DNA from: Psychrobacillus soli
GTDB taxonomy: Bacteria > Bacillota > Bacilli > Bacillales_A > Planococcaceae
DNA: 64,000 nucleotides
Direction of reading: 5' to 3'
Assembly (NCBI RefSeq): GCF_006861775.1
Contig: NZ_VDGG01000002.1
Location: 99,693 to 163,692 of the forward strand
The first letter of the stretch is position 1. Every line of letters begins with the position of its first letter. Both the position numbers and the translations under genes were made by a program. The notes under the pieces were generated by a model. It was given only the letters and a program-made list of their open reading frames with translations. It ran no database searches and was not told the DNA's origin. Shown piece after piece: positions 53,531 through 61,304 of this stretch.

Positions 53531-53690
53531 GACGACTCCAACCGAGGCCAACAGGATGTTGGTCACGAAGGCGTTGCCACACGATGTGGCGCTCTTAGCC
53601 TTTGTTCCTCTGTTGAGCAAAATGAGACTTCACACGTACGCCTAAGCGGCGGCCCGGCAGCGAAAATCACAGCGGTCACCCGATAACGCT
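53518..53690. repeat. Composite repeat: family A palindrome with a nested two-hairpin module, copy 2
   Basis: CAGGCGACGACTCC on the left and AAATGAGACTTCACACGTACGCC on the right (continuing GGCAGCGAAAATCACAGCGG) are family A; the module at 53546-53600 interrupts them at the same place as in 3926-4115. No gene is seen in 53253-53739. Confidence 0.7.
53546..53600 (-). repeat. Two-hairpin module, copy 4
   Basis: On the minus strand H1 is GCCAC-ATCGT-GTGGC and H2 is CCAAC-ATCCT-GTTGG with a 13-nt linker. Confidence 0.78.
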
Positions 53691-53739
53691 TTTACGACAC
53701 ATTATCCTATATTGCACCAACTATCTTTCATATGGGCAG

Positions 53740-54207
53740 TTATTTTGTAATTGTTTCTGCAATTTGTTTCATGGTCATTGTGGAGTTAAGTTCATATTGT
53801 CCAATTTGAATGTGGCCAGATAGATCTTGAGCAACTAAATAATCTTCGAAATCCTGCTTATTTTGTATAATTCCTGCTTGCTCCAAAAAAGAACTAATAT
53901 CGCTGGACGTCATACCGGATTGAATATGAAGAACGATATTTACAGCTTTAGTAGACGAGTTCCCAGCAGTTTCTATCTTTTCTTCTATTTCAGTAGTTGT
54001 TTGTACTGTTTGTGCATTTTCTAAGTCTAGTTGGAGTTGGGCTAATTGATCTTTAACACTTTTTAACTCGTGCTGAGCTTGATCATATGATTGCTGTGTA
54101 ACTCCATCAGTTTTCGTCTCTTCTTTTCCAAGCATTTGGGTTGTTTGAAAAATGGCACCGGCTAGAAACAGACCGATGCCGAGGGAACGGATTGCAGCTT
54201 TATTCAT
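53740..54207 (-). CDS. Membrane-anchored protein with MltG-like C-terminal domain
   Basis: A 155-aa protein with one N-terminal span (about residues 8-25), a coiled coil (about 40-65) and a C-terminal 65-residue domain: HIQSGMTSSDISSFLEQAGI, later GQYELNSTMTMKQIAETI. The latter resembles the LysM-like N-terminal domain of endolytic transglycosylase MltG, but the catalytic part is absent. Position suggests a counterpart of yqzC/yqzD of B. subtilis. Overlaps the upstream gene by 4 nt. Confidence 0.65.
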   Translation of the reverse strand: MNKAAIRSLGIGLFLAGAIFQTTQMLGKEETKTDGVTQQSYDQAQHELKSVKDQLAQLQLDLENAQTVQTTTEIEEKIETAGNSSTKAVNIVLHIQSGMTSSDISSFLEQAGIIQNKQDFEDYLVAQDLSGHIQIGQYELNSTMTMKQIAETITK

Positions 54208-54557
54208 CTATTGCCACCACCTATTACTGACTGCACCTCTTCTATAGTAAGTGAGGAGCGATTACTAATTTCTTTTAACGAATATCCCTGTTTATGTAAT
54301 TCCAGAACTTGACTTTTGATGATTTCATGAACGACTGGTTTTTTCATCGTTTTTTTAGGTATTGTTATTTTTGTTGATTCGATTAACAATTCTTCTTCTA
54401 CTACTTTTAATCTGCGTTTTAAAGCACTCGTCTCTTGAAACAAGGAGAAAGTAAGTTCCTCGACTTCGGCTTCTACTTTTTTACTGGAATCCTTAACGAA
54501 AAAGGAAAGGACGATCATTAATATACCGATAATCATTATAATAATGGAAAAATCCAT
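54204..54557 (-). CDS. Small membrane protein with coiled coil and HTH-like end
   Basis: A 117-aa protein with an N-terminal span (about residues 3-21), an acidic coiled coil (about 27-62) and a C-terminal helix-turn-helix-like part, ELHKQGYSLKEISNRSSLTI. Start chosen at ATG with GAGGTG 6 nt upstream; a GTG three codons earlier overlaps that SD. Forms a two-gene operon with the next gene. Envelope-linked regulation is possible but not shown. Confidence 0.65.
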   Translation of the reverse strand: MDFSIIIMIIGILMIVLSFFVKDSSKKVEAEVEELTFSLFQETSALKRRLKVVEEELLIESTKITIPKKTMKKPVVHEIIKSQVLELHKQGYSLKEISNRSSLTIEEVQSVIGGGNR

Positions 54558-54657
54558 TGCATTCACCTCTATATAATAAGTTCTTCTTCTAATACTAACA
54601 TATCCTAAAAAACTTTGAATAAATTCTTGTGTTAATTGTAGATTTTATTGGATTATA

Positions 54658-54666
54658 TGCTATAAT
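54658..54666 (+). promoter_or_regulatory. Extended -10 promoter of rpmG
   Basis: TGCTATAAT, with a TTGTAG 19 nt upstream of the -10 as a weak -35. Confidence 0.55.
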
Positions 54667-54732
54667 TGATTAGTCGTATAAATCATGCTCAAGTTTTATA
54701 TTTAATCCTGGCAAAGAGTGGGAGGGACAACC

Positions 54733-54882
54733 ATGCGCGTTAATATTACATTAGCTTGTACAGATTGCGGAGAGCGCAACTATATTTCTAAGAAAAACAA
54801 GCGTAACAATCCAGAACGTCTTGAACTTAAAAAATATTGCTCACGTGAAAAGAAATCAACTCTTCATAGAGAAACGAAATAA
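54733..54882 (+). CDS. rpmG: 50S ribosomal protein L33
   Basis: A 49-aa ribosomal protein, [20 protein letters not shown] to LHRETK. It has CTDC in the first half and a single Cys (KKYCSREKK) in the second, between the classic four-Cys zinc form and the Cys-free form. GGAGGG 7 nt before ATG. Own promoter and terminator. Position before yqgN matches rpmGA. Confidence 0.95.
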   Translation: MRVNITLACTDCGERNYISKKNKRNNPERLELKKYCSREKKSTLHRETK

Positions 54883-54888
54883 TAACTT

Positions 54889-54921
54889 AAACCAAAACCA
54901 AATGCGGTTTTGGTTTTTTTC
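54889..54921 (+). terminator. Terminator after rpmG
   Basis: ACCAAAACC-6 nt-GGTTTTGGT then T7. Confidence 0.88.
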
Positions 54922-54942
54922 TATTGTCTGGGAGGGAAAAAC

Positions 54943-55527
54943 TTGTCGAAATTGATATTAAGAAATGATATGAAAAACCAATTAGCTTCTTTAAATCATG
55001 ACTCCTATTTAACCTACTCAAAAGAAATTGAAAACCGTCTTTTAATAGAAGAAAATGTGAACAATGCTTCCGTTATTGGAATTACTATTTCTGCCTATCC
55101 TGAAGTAAATACAGAAGGAATCATCCAGCATCTATGGGAATTAGGTAAAACCGTTGTCGTACCTAAATGCAGCCCTAAAGACCGTTCCATGACGTTTTAT
55201 AAAATAGACAGCTACAACCAACTAGAAACTGTTTACATGCAGCTACTAGAGCCTAATCCTCTTTTAACGGTAGCAGTTGCACCAACCGAAATTGACTTGC
55301 TTATTGTGCCAGGAATTGTGTATAGTAAAACAGGTTATCGGATTGGCTATGGTGGTGGCTACTATGATCGATTTTTGACAAATTATGCAGCACAAACAAT
55401 GTCGTTAGCATTCGATTTTCAAGTTGTTGACAAAGTGGTAACAGATGCGTTCGATATCCCTGTCGATAAAATCGTAACGAATAAGGAAGTAATACCATGT
55501 AAACAGAATCGGGAAAAGGAAGTATAA
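54943..55527 (+). CDS. yqgN: 5-formyltetrahydrofolate cyclo-ligase
   Basis: A 194-aa enzyme converting 5-formyl-THF to 5,10-methenyl-THF with ATP. The C-terminal signature IVPGIVYSKTGYRIGYGGGYYDRFL near residues 135-160 (shown here only in part) carries the nucleotide loop; N-terminal Arg/Lys region KLILRND. Start TTG with GGGAGGG 7 nt upstream. Confidence 0.93.
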   Translation: MSKLILRNDMKNQLASLNHDSYLTYSKEIENRLLIEENVNNASVIGITISAYPEVNTEGIIQHLWELGKTVVVPKCSPKDRSMTFYKIDSYNQLETVYMQLLEPNPLLTVAVAPTEIDLLIVPGIVYSKTGYRIGYGGGYYDRFLTNYAAQTMSLAFDFQVVDKVVTDAFDIPVDKIVTNKEVIPCKQNREKEV

Positions 55528-55528
55528 G

Positions 55529-55723
55529 ATGAATTCAGTATATGACGTTATGCAATTAATAAAACGTTTTGGTATTTATGTGTACACGAAAGATCGGTTA
55601 GCCGATTTGGAGATGATGGAAGAGGAAATAAGGGAGCTTTATCGTATGCAAATGATTGATGCGAAAGAATTTCAAATGGCTTTACTATTATTAAGGCAAG
55701 AACAAAGTAAATACAAGCATTAA
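55529..55723 (+). CDS. yqgQ: YqgQ family protein
   Basis: A 64-aa helical protein, MNSVYDVMQLIKRFGIYVYT start, characteristic of YqgQ (DUF910), thought to be a small nucleic-acid-binding three-helix bundle. Starts 1 nt after yqgN stop. The B. subtilis neighbours yqgP (rhomboid protease) and glcK are absent here. Confidence 0.88.
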   Translation: MNSVYDVMQLIKRFGIYVYTKDRLADLEMMEEEIRELYRMQMIDAKEFQMALLLLRQEQSKYKH

Positions 55724-55724
55724 C

Positions 55725-55757
55725 AAACGGCAGACACACAGAAAATCTGTCGTTTTT
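55725..55757 (+). terminator. Terminator after yqgQ
   Basis: AACG-1 nt-CAGA-11 nt-TCTG-1 nt-CGTT followed by T7. Confidence 0.75.
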
Positions 55758-55946
55758 TTCTTTTTGTAAATAAAATGAAACTTTTCAGATGTACAACCGT
55801 CTATTAAGTGGTATGAGAATAAGAGACATGTAAAATTATATCATCAAACCTATCCATTTTTGTTGATTTATTGTGAAGAAAGTATTAAGATATACTCTGT
55901 TACTTTTACTCATACTATGAAGAGTAAAAAAGGGGAGGATGTAGGC

Positions 55947-57851
55947 ATGAGAAAGAAAAGTTGGCCGACACATTCTATTCTTGTTCTAGCTATTGTGGCC
56001 ACATGGATAAAAACCTATATTGTTTACCACACAAGCTTTGATATGAAAATCGAGAATATGATGCAACAAGTAATACTATTAATTAATCCGCTCAGTTTTA
56101 TATTATTTATTTATGGGATTTCTTTATTTTTCAAAAATCCTAAAATAAAAAATAGATATATCGTCACTATAAGTTTTATACTGTCTGCGGTGTTATATGC
56201 AAATGCTGTGTTTTATCGTTTTTTCACAGATTTCATTACACTACCAGTATTGTTCCAAACAAGTAATTTTGGAGACCTGGGTACGTCAGCAGTAGAAAGC
56301 ATTTATTGGTCCGATATTTTCTATTTCACGGATGTTGCGATTATTATTATTGCATTAAAATGGTTGAAAATTGGAGAAATAACATCTGTTATTAAACCTG
56401 CTGTTAGAAGAGCATACTTTGTGTTAACGGCAGCTATATTATTTTTGAACTTAGGGCTATCTGAAATCGAAAGACCGCAATTGTTGACAAGAAGTTTCGA
56501 CCGGGAAATGTTAGTGAAAAATATAGGCTCATATAATTATCATTTATATGATTTGTATATTCAATCTAAATCGCACGCGCAGCGAGCACTTGCTGATGGA
56601 AGTGAGCTAGTTGAAGTAAATAACTACGTCCGTTCGAACCAAGCGGAACCAAACGCAGAAATGTTCGGACTTGCAAAAGGTCGTAATCTAATCGTCATTT
56701 CTATGGAATCATTACAAAACTTCGTGATTAATAACGATATGAATGGACATGAAGTAACGCCATTTTTAAATTCATTAACGCAAGATAAAGATACATTTTA
56801 TTTTTCAAATTTCTACCATCAGACTGGTTTAGGGAAAACGTCTGACTCTGAATTTTTAGTAGAAAATTCCCTTTATCCGTTAGGTGGGGGAGCCGTATTC
56901 TTTACACATAGTGGAAATAAATTTCACTCTATGTCAGAGAGTTTAAATGAGCAAGGCTATTATACGAATGTCATGCATCCGAATAATAAAAGTTTCTGGA
57001 ATCGTGATATGATGTATCAAGCACTTTCCATTCAAAAATATTATGATGTAAATAGTTACGAAGTAAACGAGGGAGATGCGGTAAACTGGGGAATGAAAGA
57101 TATCCCATTCTTTGAGCAATCCGTATCGCTCATGAAAGAAATGCCTCAGCCATTTTATTCACGTTTAATCACATTAACGAACCATTATCCTTTTGACTTG
57201 GATGAAGAGGATCAATTGATACCACCTTATGATTCCAATTCTCGTACGTTAAATAAATATTTTCAATCTGTCCGTTACATGGATGAAGCGTTGAAAACAT
57301 TATTTGATGATTTAAAAGAACAAGGTTTATATGATAATTCCATTATTGTCATGTATGGAGACCATTATGGTATTTCTGAAAACCATAATAAAGCAATGTC
57401 TCAATATTTAGGGAAAGAAATTACACCATATGAATCTGCAAAATTACAACGTGTCCCATTCTTTGTTCATATACCGAATAGTGGAAAAGGGGAAGAAATT
57501 ACAGAGACTGCTGGTCAAATTGATATCCGACCAACTATTTTGCATTTGCTTGGTGTGGAAACTGCTAAAGATATGCAATTAGGTGCAGATGTATTTTCTG
57601 ATGAACATGAAGAGTTCGTTATTTTCCGCGATGGTGGATTTGTCACGGATAAATTAGTATTTGCAAATAATGCTTGTTATGACAACGAAACAGGCGAACA
57701 GATTGAAATCGAAAGTTGCCAGCCATTTATAGACCGTGCGTCACAAGAGCTGGGATACTCGGATCAAATTATTAATGGTGATTTACTGAGATTCTATGAT
57801 TTAAAAACAGGAAATCTGTTATTAGATCAGGCAGAGCAAAAAAAACCGTAA
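55947..57851 (+). CDS. yqgS: LTA synthase-family sulfatase (YqgS-like)
   Basis: A 634-aa polytopic enzyme: five membrane spans in the first about 190 residues, then an extracellular sulfatase-fold domain. The Mn2+/nucleophile site is visible as ISMESLQN, GLGKTSDSEF (Thr nucleophile), and YGDHYGISENHN. LtaS-type enzymes transfer glycerol-phosphate from phosphatidylglycerol to lipoteichoic acid. GGGGAGG 8 nt before this ATG; the earlier start in the frame lacks an RBS. Which LtaS paralogue role it has (primer, stress or main) cannot be told. Confidence 0.92.
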   Translation: MRKKSWPTHSILVLAIVATWIKTYIVYHTSFDMKIENMMQQVILLINPLSFILFIYGISLFFKNPKIKNRYIVTISFILSAVLYANAVFYRFFTDFITLPVLFQTSNFGDLGTSAVESIYWSDIFYFTDVAIIIIALKWLKIGEITSVIKPAVRRAYFVLTAAILFLNLGLSEIERPQLLTRSFDREMLVKNIGSYNYHLYDLYIQSKSHAQRALADGSELVEVNNYVRSNQAEPNAEMFGLAKGRNLIVISMESLQNFVINNDMNGHEVTPFLNSLTQDKDTFYFSNFYHQTGLGKTSDSEFLVENSLYPLGGGAVFFTHSGNKFHSMSESLNEQGYYTNVMHPNNKSFWNRDMMYQALSIQKYYDVNSYEVNEGDAVNWGMKDIPFFEQSVSLMKEMPQPFYSRLITLTNHYPFDLDEEDQLIPPYDSNSRTLNKYFQSVRYMDEALKTLFDDLKEQGLYDNSIIVMYGDHYGISENHNKAMSQYLGKEITPYESAKLQRVPFFVHIPNSGKGEEITETAGQIDIRPTILHLLGVETAKDMQLGADVFSDEHEEFVIFRDGGFVTDKLVFANNACYDNETGEQIEIESCQPFIDRASQELGYSDQIINGDLLRFYDLKTGNLLLDQAEQKKP

Positions 57852-57852
57852 G

Positions 57853-57886
57853 AAAAAGCACAGACATTGGTCGTCTGTGCTTTTTT
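57853..57886 (+). terminator. Terminator after yqgS
   Basis: AAGCACAGAC-7 nt-GTCTGTGCTT then TTTT. Confidence 0.9.
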
Positions 57887-57965
57887 GGTGAAACAAATAG
57901 CAAACTAAGGCGTCTAATGATAAGAGCAGGAACTTAGTATATTGAAATAAGAAAGGGGGAGTCGA

Positions 57966-59084
57966 TTGAAAAAGGTTGCGATACTGATTTTATGCTTGTT
58001 TTTTCTACAAGCGTGTAAAGAAAAGAATATCCAAGTAGAAGTCCCAGATTCACCGATTACCGAAGAAGTCCCACAATCTTATCCAACCGATACCGATATT
58101 GAAATGGCTCCTTCTAAACAAATACCGTCTTTACAGTTAGATCGTTCCGTCTTTCATAGTGTCATTGGATGGATGTCTGATGATGAAATACTTTTCATAT
58201 TAATGGAAAATGGAGAGTGGACGGTTCAATCCTATACATTGTCCACGGAAATGTGGAAAAAGATATATGCTACAACAACACCAATTATTCAAGGCGAAAT
58301 TCATCCGAGCAAAGAAATGATTCTTTTACATACATCCAGTAATTCCTCCTCTGCAGAAGTTCTTTTATTACATAAGGATGGTTACGTCGCACAAAGTTTG
58401 TTTTTCAAATCTGCTGAAATGTATATGAACTGGCATCCTGAAAATCCAAATCTAATCGTATTTACGACATTTTACGAAGATTGGACATACGATACGTTTA
58501 TTTATGATGGAATAACACAAAATTTAGAAACAATCGAAGTAGAGAATCCGTTTATCAAGTGGTATGACGATAATCGGTTAATGGTGTTTAAATGGGCGGA
58601 AAGTAGTCTGGATGGTAGTGAACTTTTCCTTTATTCCATAAAAGAGAAGACTTTAGAAAAAACGGCTTGGAATCATGTATTGGATATACAAAATTTAGGG
58701 GATAGCATGTTTTATATGACGATAAACGAAAAACAAAACCAATTTGAGTATCGATTGGAAGAGAAAGGAACGAATCGTGTTTACGAGTGGTCTTCTCCAG
58801 CTGTTAGTAATTATTCAGAATGGGTTGTGCCGAATATGTCTATCATTCAGCCGAATCAGCTAATAATGCTACAATCGAAAAAATCGGGGAATGTGGATGC
58901 GTTTACAGATAAAAGTGTACTCTCTAGTGTTTCGTTAAATGGGGCAAAACAATTTGGGGAAATAGATGTTGTGCCAATTGATTGTTCCCCAAATGGAACA
59001 GTTTGCCTTGGTGGGTATGAAAAAGAAAATTGGATTCAATTAGATCCATTTAAAGAACAAACCTGGTTGGAGTTAAAGGAATAG
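57966..59084 (+). CDS. yqgU: Lipoprotein YqgU-like
   Basis: A 372-aa lipoprotein with lipobox LQAC (Cys near residue 17), a Pro/Thr/Glu-rich linker, then a repeating beta-strand pattern (e.g. VIGWMSDDEILFIL, FIKWYDDNRLMVF), suggesting a beta-propeller. Synteny between yqgS and yqgX fits YqgU. Two Cys near the C-terminus may form a disulfide. Start TTG with AAAGGGGGAG upstream. Function unknown. Confidence 0.8.
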   Translation: MKKVAILILCLFFLQACKEKNIQVEVPDSPITEEVPQSYPTDTDIEMAPSKQIPSLQLDRSVFHSVIGWMSDDEILFILMENGEWTVQSYTLSTEMWKKIYATTTPIIQGEIHPSKEMILLHTSSNSSSAEVLLLHKDGYVAQSLFFKSAEMYMNWHPENPNLIVFTTFYEDWTYDTFIYDGITQNLETIEVENPFIKWYDDNRLMVFKWAESSLDGSELFLYSIKEKTLEKTAWNHVLDIQNLGDSMFYMTINEKQNQFEYRLEEKGTNRVYEWSSPAVSNYSEWVVPNMSIIQPNQLIMLQSKKSGNVDAFTDKSVLSSVSLNGAKQFGEIDVVPIDCSPNGTVCLGGYEKENWIQLDPFKEQTWLELKE

Positions 59085-59122
59085 AAAAAAGCTGCCATAC
59101 ATATAGTATGACAGCTTTTTTC
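59085..59122. terminator. Bidirectional terminator between yqgU and yqgW
   Basis: AAAAAGCTG-CCATAC-5 nt-GTATGA-CAGCTTTTT. Confidence 0.85.
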
Positions 59123-59131
59123 TTGTACATT

Positions 59132-59311
59132 TTAGTGTAAACTTGGTGGATAGCCTTGGTTCAAAACAGTCATGACTGTAAAGAAGCCAAAAACTGCAAA
59201 AGTACCAAAGTTAAACAGTACTCCTAGCACATTCTTTTCTTTGAAAGCTTGGAAAGTGCCGATTACAGCTAAAATTGTAACTAGTCCAAAAATAACCATT
59301 AATAAGTTCAT
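59132..59311 (-). CDS. yqgW: DUF2759 small membrane protein YqgW
   Basis: A 59-aa protein with two membrane helices (about residues 2-20 and 29-50) and a short polar tail. Matches YqgW (DUF2759), of unknown function. AAGGAG 8 nt before this ATG; the frame is open 15 codons upstream without an RBS. Confidence 0.78.
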   Translation of the reverse strand: MNLLMVIFGLVTILAVIGTFQAFKEKNVLGVLFNFGTFAVFGFFTVMTVLNQGYPPSLH

Positions 59312-59464
59312 GAAAGACACTCCTTTCGACATCAGAAAATGAATGTCGCTTTGCATATTCCTCTTCTATTGTAATTGTATTCTCCAACTTTGTCGAGTGA
59401 AAAAAGTGGCGAAACGTTGAACAACAGATGGATTATCGTTTAAACTAATAAAGAGGTGATTTAA

Positions 59465-60103
59465 ATGTTAAACATACGTAGCTATCCACTAGGATTTATT
59501 CAAACTAACTGTTATATTATTTCGAATGCGGAAAAAGAGTGTTTAATCTTTGATCCAGGTGGAGAAGGAGAAAAACTAATAAGTGAAGTTCGCAGGTTAA
59601 ATTTGAAACCACTTGCAATACTTTTAACACATGCTCATTTCGATCATATTGGAGCAGTGGAAGATGTACGAGAAGCTTTTCGTATACCTGTATACATTCA
59701 TACTGCGGAAAAGAAATGGTTGCTTGATCCGTCTAAAAACGGTTCTGCAAAGTATGCCGAAATTCCATCTATTATTTGTAAAGCTGCGGATAATATTTTA
59801 GAAAATGAATCGAATTTGGCAATTGGTAGTTTTGAAATGCAGTTATTGCATACACCAGGGCATTCCCCAGGGAGCATAACTTATTATTTTGCAGATGCAG
59901 AATTTGCGATAGTAGGAGATACTCTGTTTCAAAATAGTATTGGGCGTACTGACTTACCAAGCGGCAATCAGGCAGAATTGATGAAATCCATTCATACGAA
60001 GCTGTTAGCATTACCGGAGTCTACAATCATTTATCCAGGTCATGGGCCAGCGACAACAATCGAGGATGAAATGGAGTCCAATCCATTTTTAAATGGATTC
60101 TAA
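59465..60103 (+). CDS. yqgX: MBL-fold hydrolase YqgX (glyoxalase II-like)
   Basis: A 212-aa metallo-beta-lactamase-fold enzyme. Metal motif THAHFDHIGA near residue 57, then HTPGHSPGS near 130, GDTLF near 150 and YPGHGP near 194. Likely a thioester or small-metabolite hydrolase; bacilli YqgX is listed as glyoxalase II-like. RBS GAGGTG 7 nt before ATG. Confidence 0.92.
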   Translation: MLNIRSYPLGFIQTNCYIISNAEKECLIFDPGGEGEKLISEVRRLNLKPLAILLTHAHFDHIGAVEDVREAFRIPVYIHTAEKKWLLDPSKNGSAKYAEIPSIICKAADNILENESNLAIGSFEMQLLHTPGHSPGSITYYFADAEFAIVGDTLFQNSIGRTDLPSGNQAELMKSIHTKLLALPESTIIYPGHGPATTIEDEMESNPFLNGF

Positions 60104-60147
60104 CAAGAAAAGCGAAAGAATACCATTTTATATTTGTGCGTTTTCGG

Positions 60148-60252
60148 TTCGCTTAGGACGAAATGATCGCTACATCATTACCGAGGTCTAAGTTTAGCAG
60201 GAAGTGCCTGCGTCAGTTCCTGCTAAACTATTTTCGATAATCTTGAAGTGAA
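60148..60252. repeat. Family C structured repeat, copy 2 (short)
   Basis: 5' arm CTTAGGACGAAATGATCG... to ATTACCGAG, terminal 12-bp hairpin GTTTAGCAGGAA/TTCCTGCTAAAC, then TCGATAAT (pairs with ATTACCGA, one mismatch) and AAGTGAA (pairs with TTCGCTT). Confidence 0.68.
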
Positions 60253-60268
60253 TAATTAAAGGAGCATA

Positions 60269-60323
60269 GTCTAAGTACGCGACATCGTGTCGCAACGACT
60301 GTGTGACCTGCATCGTGCAGGCC
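60269..60323 (+). repeat. Two-hairpin module, copy 5 (six modules in all)
   Basis: H1 GCGAC-ATCGT-GTCGC (60279-60293), 13-nt linker, H2 CCTGC-ATCGT-GCAGG (60307-60321). Both stems differ from copy 3 by compensated pairs while GTCTAAG, loops and linker are retained. Confidence 0.78.
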
Positions 60324-60408
60324 TCCGTCACGCACCTACAATGTTTAAAAGAAAAGGGCGATTTCTTTTCAAAATAAAAGAATAGCCACCCCTCTATTCA
60401 TTGTGCAA

Positions 60409-60434
60409 GTGCCCGAAGATGCAATTTCGGGCAC
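60409..60434. repeat. Family D hairpin, copy 2
   Basis: GTGCCCGAA-8 nt-TTCGGGCAC; its 20-nt core is the exact reverse complement of the core at 30167-30186. Confidence 0.7.
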
Positions 60435-60564
60435 TCTATCACTTTCGATCAAGTGTTCCTTGCTTATTTTTTGCAAAGTGAGCGCGGGCAACATGGTGAC
60501 GCTATATTGAAGAGGGACATTTCCTTCTAATCGAAAAGGTGGAAATACGATAGAAAAGGACTGA

Positions 60565-60595
60565 GCAGCCAAAATTAGATCTTTGGCTGCTTTTA
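60565..60595 (+). terminator. Orphan terminator-like hairpin
   Basis: GCAGCCAAA-8 nt-TTTGGCTGC followed by TTTTA. No ORF ends upstream of it, so it may end a small RNA or be a relic. Confidence 0.5.
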
Positions 60596-60654
60596 TCTAG
60601 CTAGGAAAGTGGGCTATTCTTTAGTTTCCCAAAGCTTTAGCACTTTGATTACCC

Positions 60655-60796
60655 GTGCTTTTGGAGATCTACGGACGAACGACTACCACACGATTACCGA
60701 AAAAATACGTAAGGATGCGAAAAAGTCGCATCCCTACGTATAAAGAAGTCTCGGTCATAATGTAGAACTGGTTCCTTTCAAAGACTCCAAAAGCAC
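60655..60796. repeat. Family C structured repeat, copy 3
   Basis: Outer GTGCTTTTGGAG pairs with CTCCAAAAGCAC (12 bp), then GATTACCGA with TCGGTCATA, then a 15-bp terminal hairpin TACGTAAGGATGCGA-5 nt-partner with one mismatch. Same length (142 nt) and 5' arm as copy 1 but a different terminal stem. The whole stretch 60104-60879 has no credible gene. Confidence 0.72.
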
Positions 60797-60879
60797 CTAT
60801 ACATAAAGTTCCTATTGTGTTAACGCAATTTGCTGGTTACTTTTAATTAGTCAAAACGTGTGTTTTTTTCTAACAATAG

Positions 60880-60908
60880 AAAAAAGCAGCTCAACATGAG
60901 CTGCTTTT
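60880..60908 (-). terminator. Terminator of yqgY
   Basis: AGCAGCTCA-3 nt-TGAGCTGCT with T-run on the minus strand. Confidence 0.85.
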
Positions 60909-60921
60909 CTTCTTTGGACGA

Positions 60922-61164
60922 TTAATGTCCAGCGCCTGGTACGTGCATAAAAGTAGTGTAGTATGTAAAACCTGCGAAGAAGAACATTAAGTAAGCCCCG
61001 AAGATATACATATACATACGTTCAGAAAGGTTTAAAAACCCTAAAAGAAGGAATAATCCCGTATTTGCTAGAAATATTAGAGATGCTTCTGACATACCAC
61101 CTAAATAAAAGAAAACTGCGAAAATCCCTGTCCAGAAAGCCATCACTTTATACATATTGCCCAT
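60922..61164 (-). CDS. yqgY: DUF2626 small membrane protein YqgY
   Basis: An 80-aa protein starting MGNMYKVMAFWTGIFAVFFY, with three membrane segments and ending FMHVPGAGH. Matches YqgY (DUF2626); function unknown. AAAGGAGGG 8 nt before this ATG decides the start. Confidence 0.85.
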   Translation of the reverse strand: MGNMYKVMAFWTGIFAVFFYLGGMSEASLIFLANTGLFLLLGFLNLSERMYMYIFGAYLMFFFAGFTYYTTFMHVPGAGH

Positions 61165-61304
61165 TTGTAGTCCCTCCTTTTGCAACGACACAAATATTCT
61201 CTTATTCATTATAGATGATAATGTTGATAACTGTAAACTGATAATTGCATTTCACAATTGAATCTACATACGATTGTCACAATTATGATTCATCTACAGT
61301 TTCA

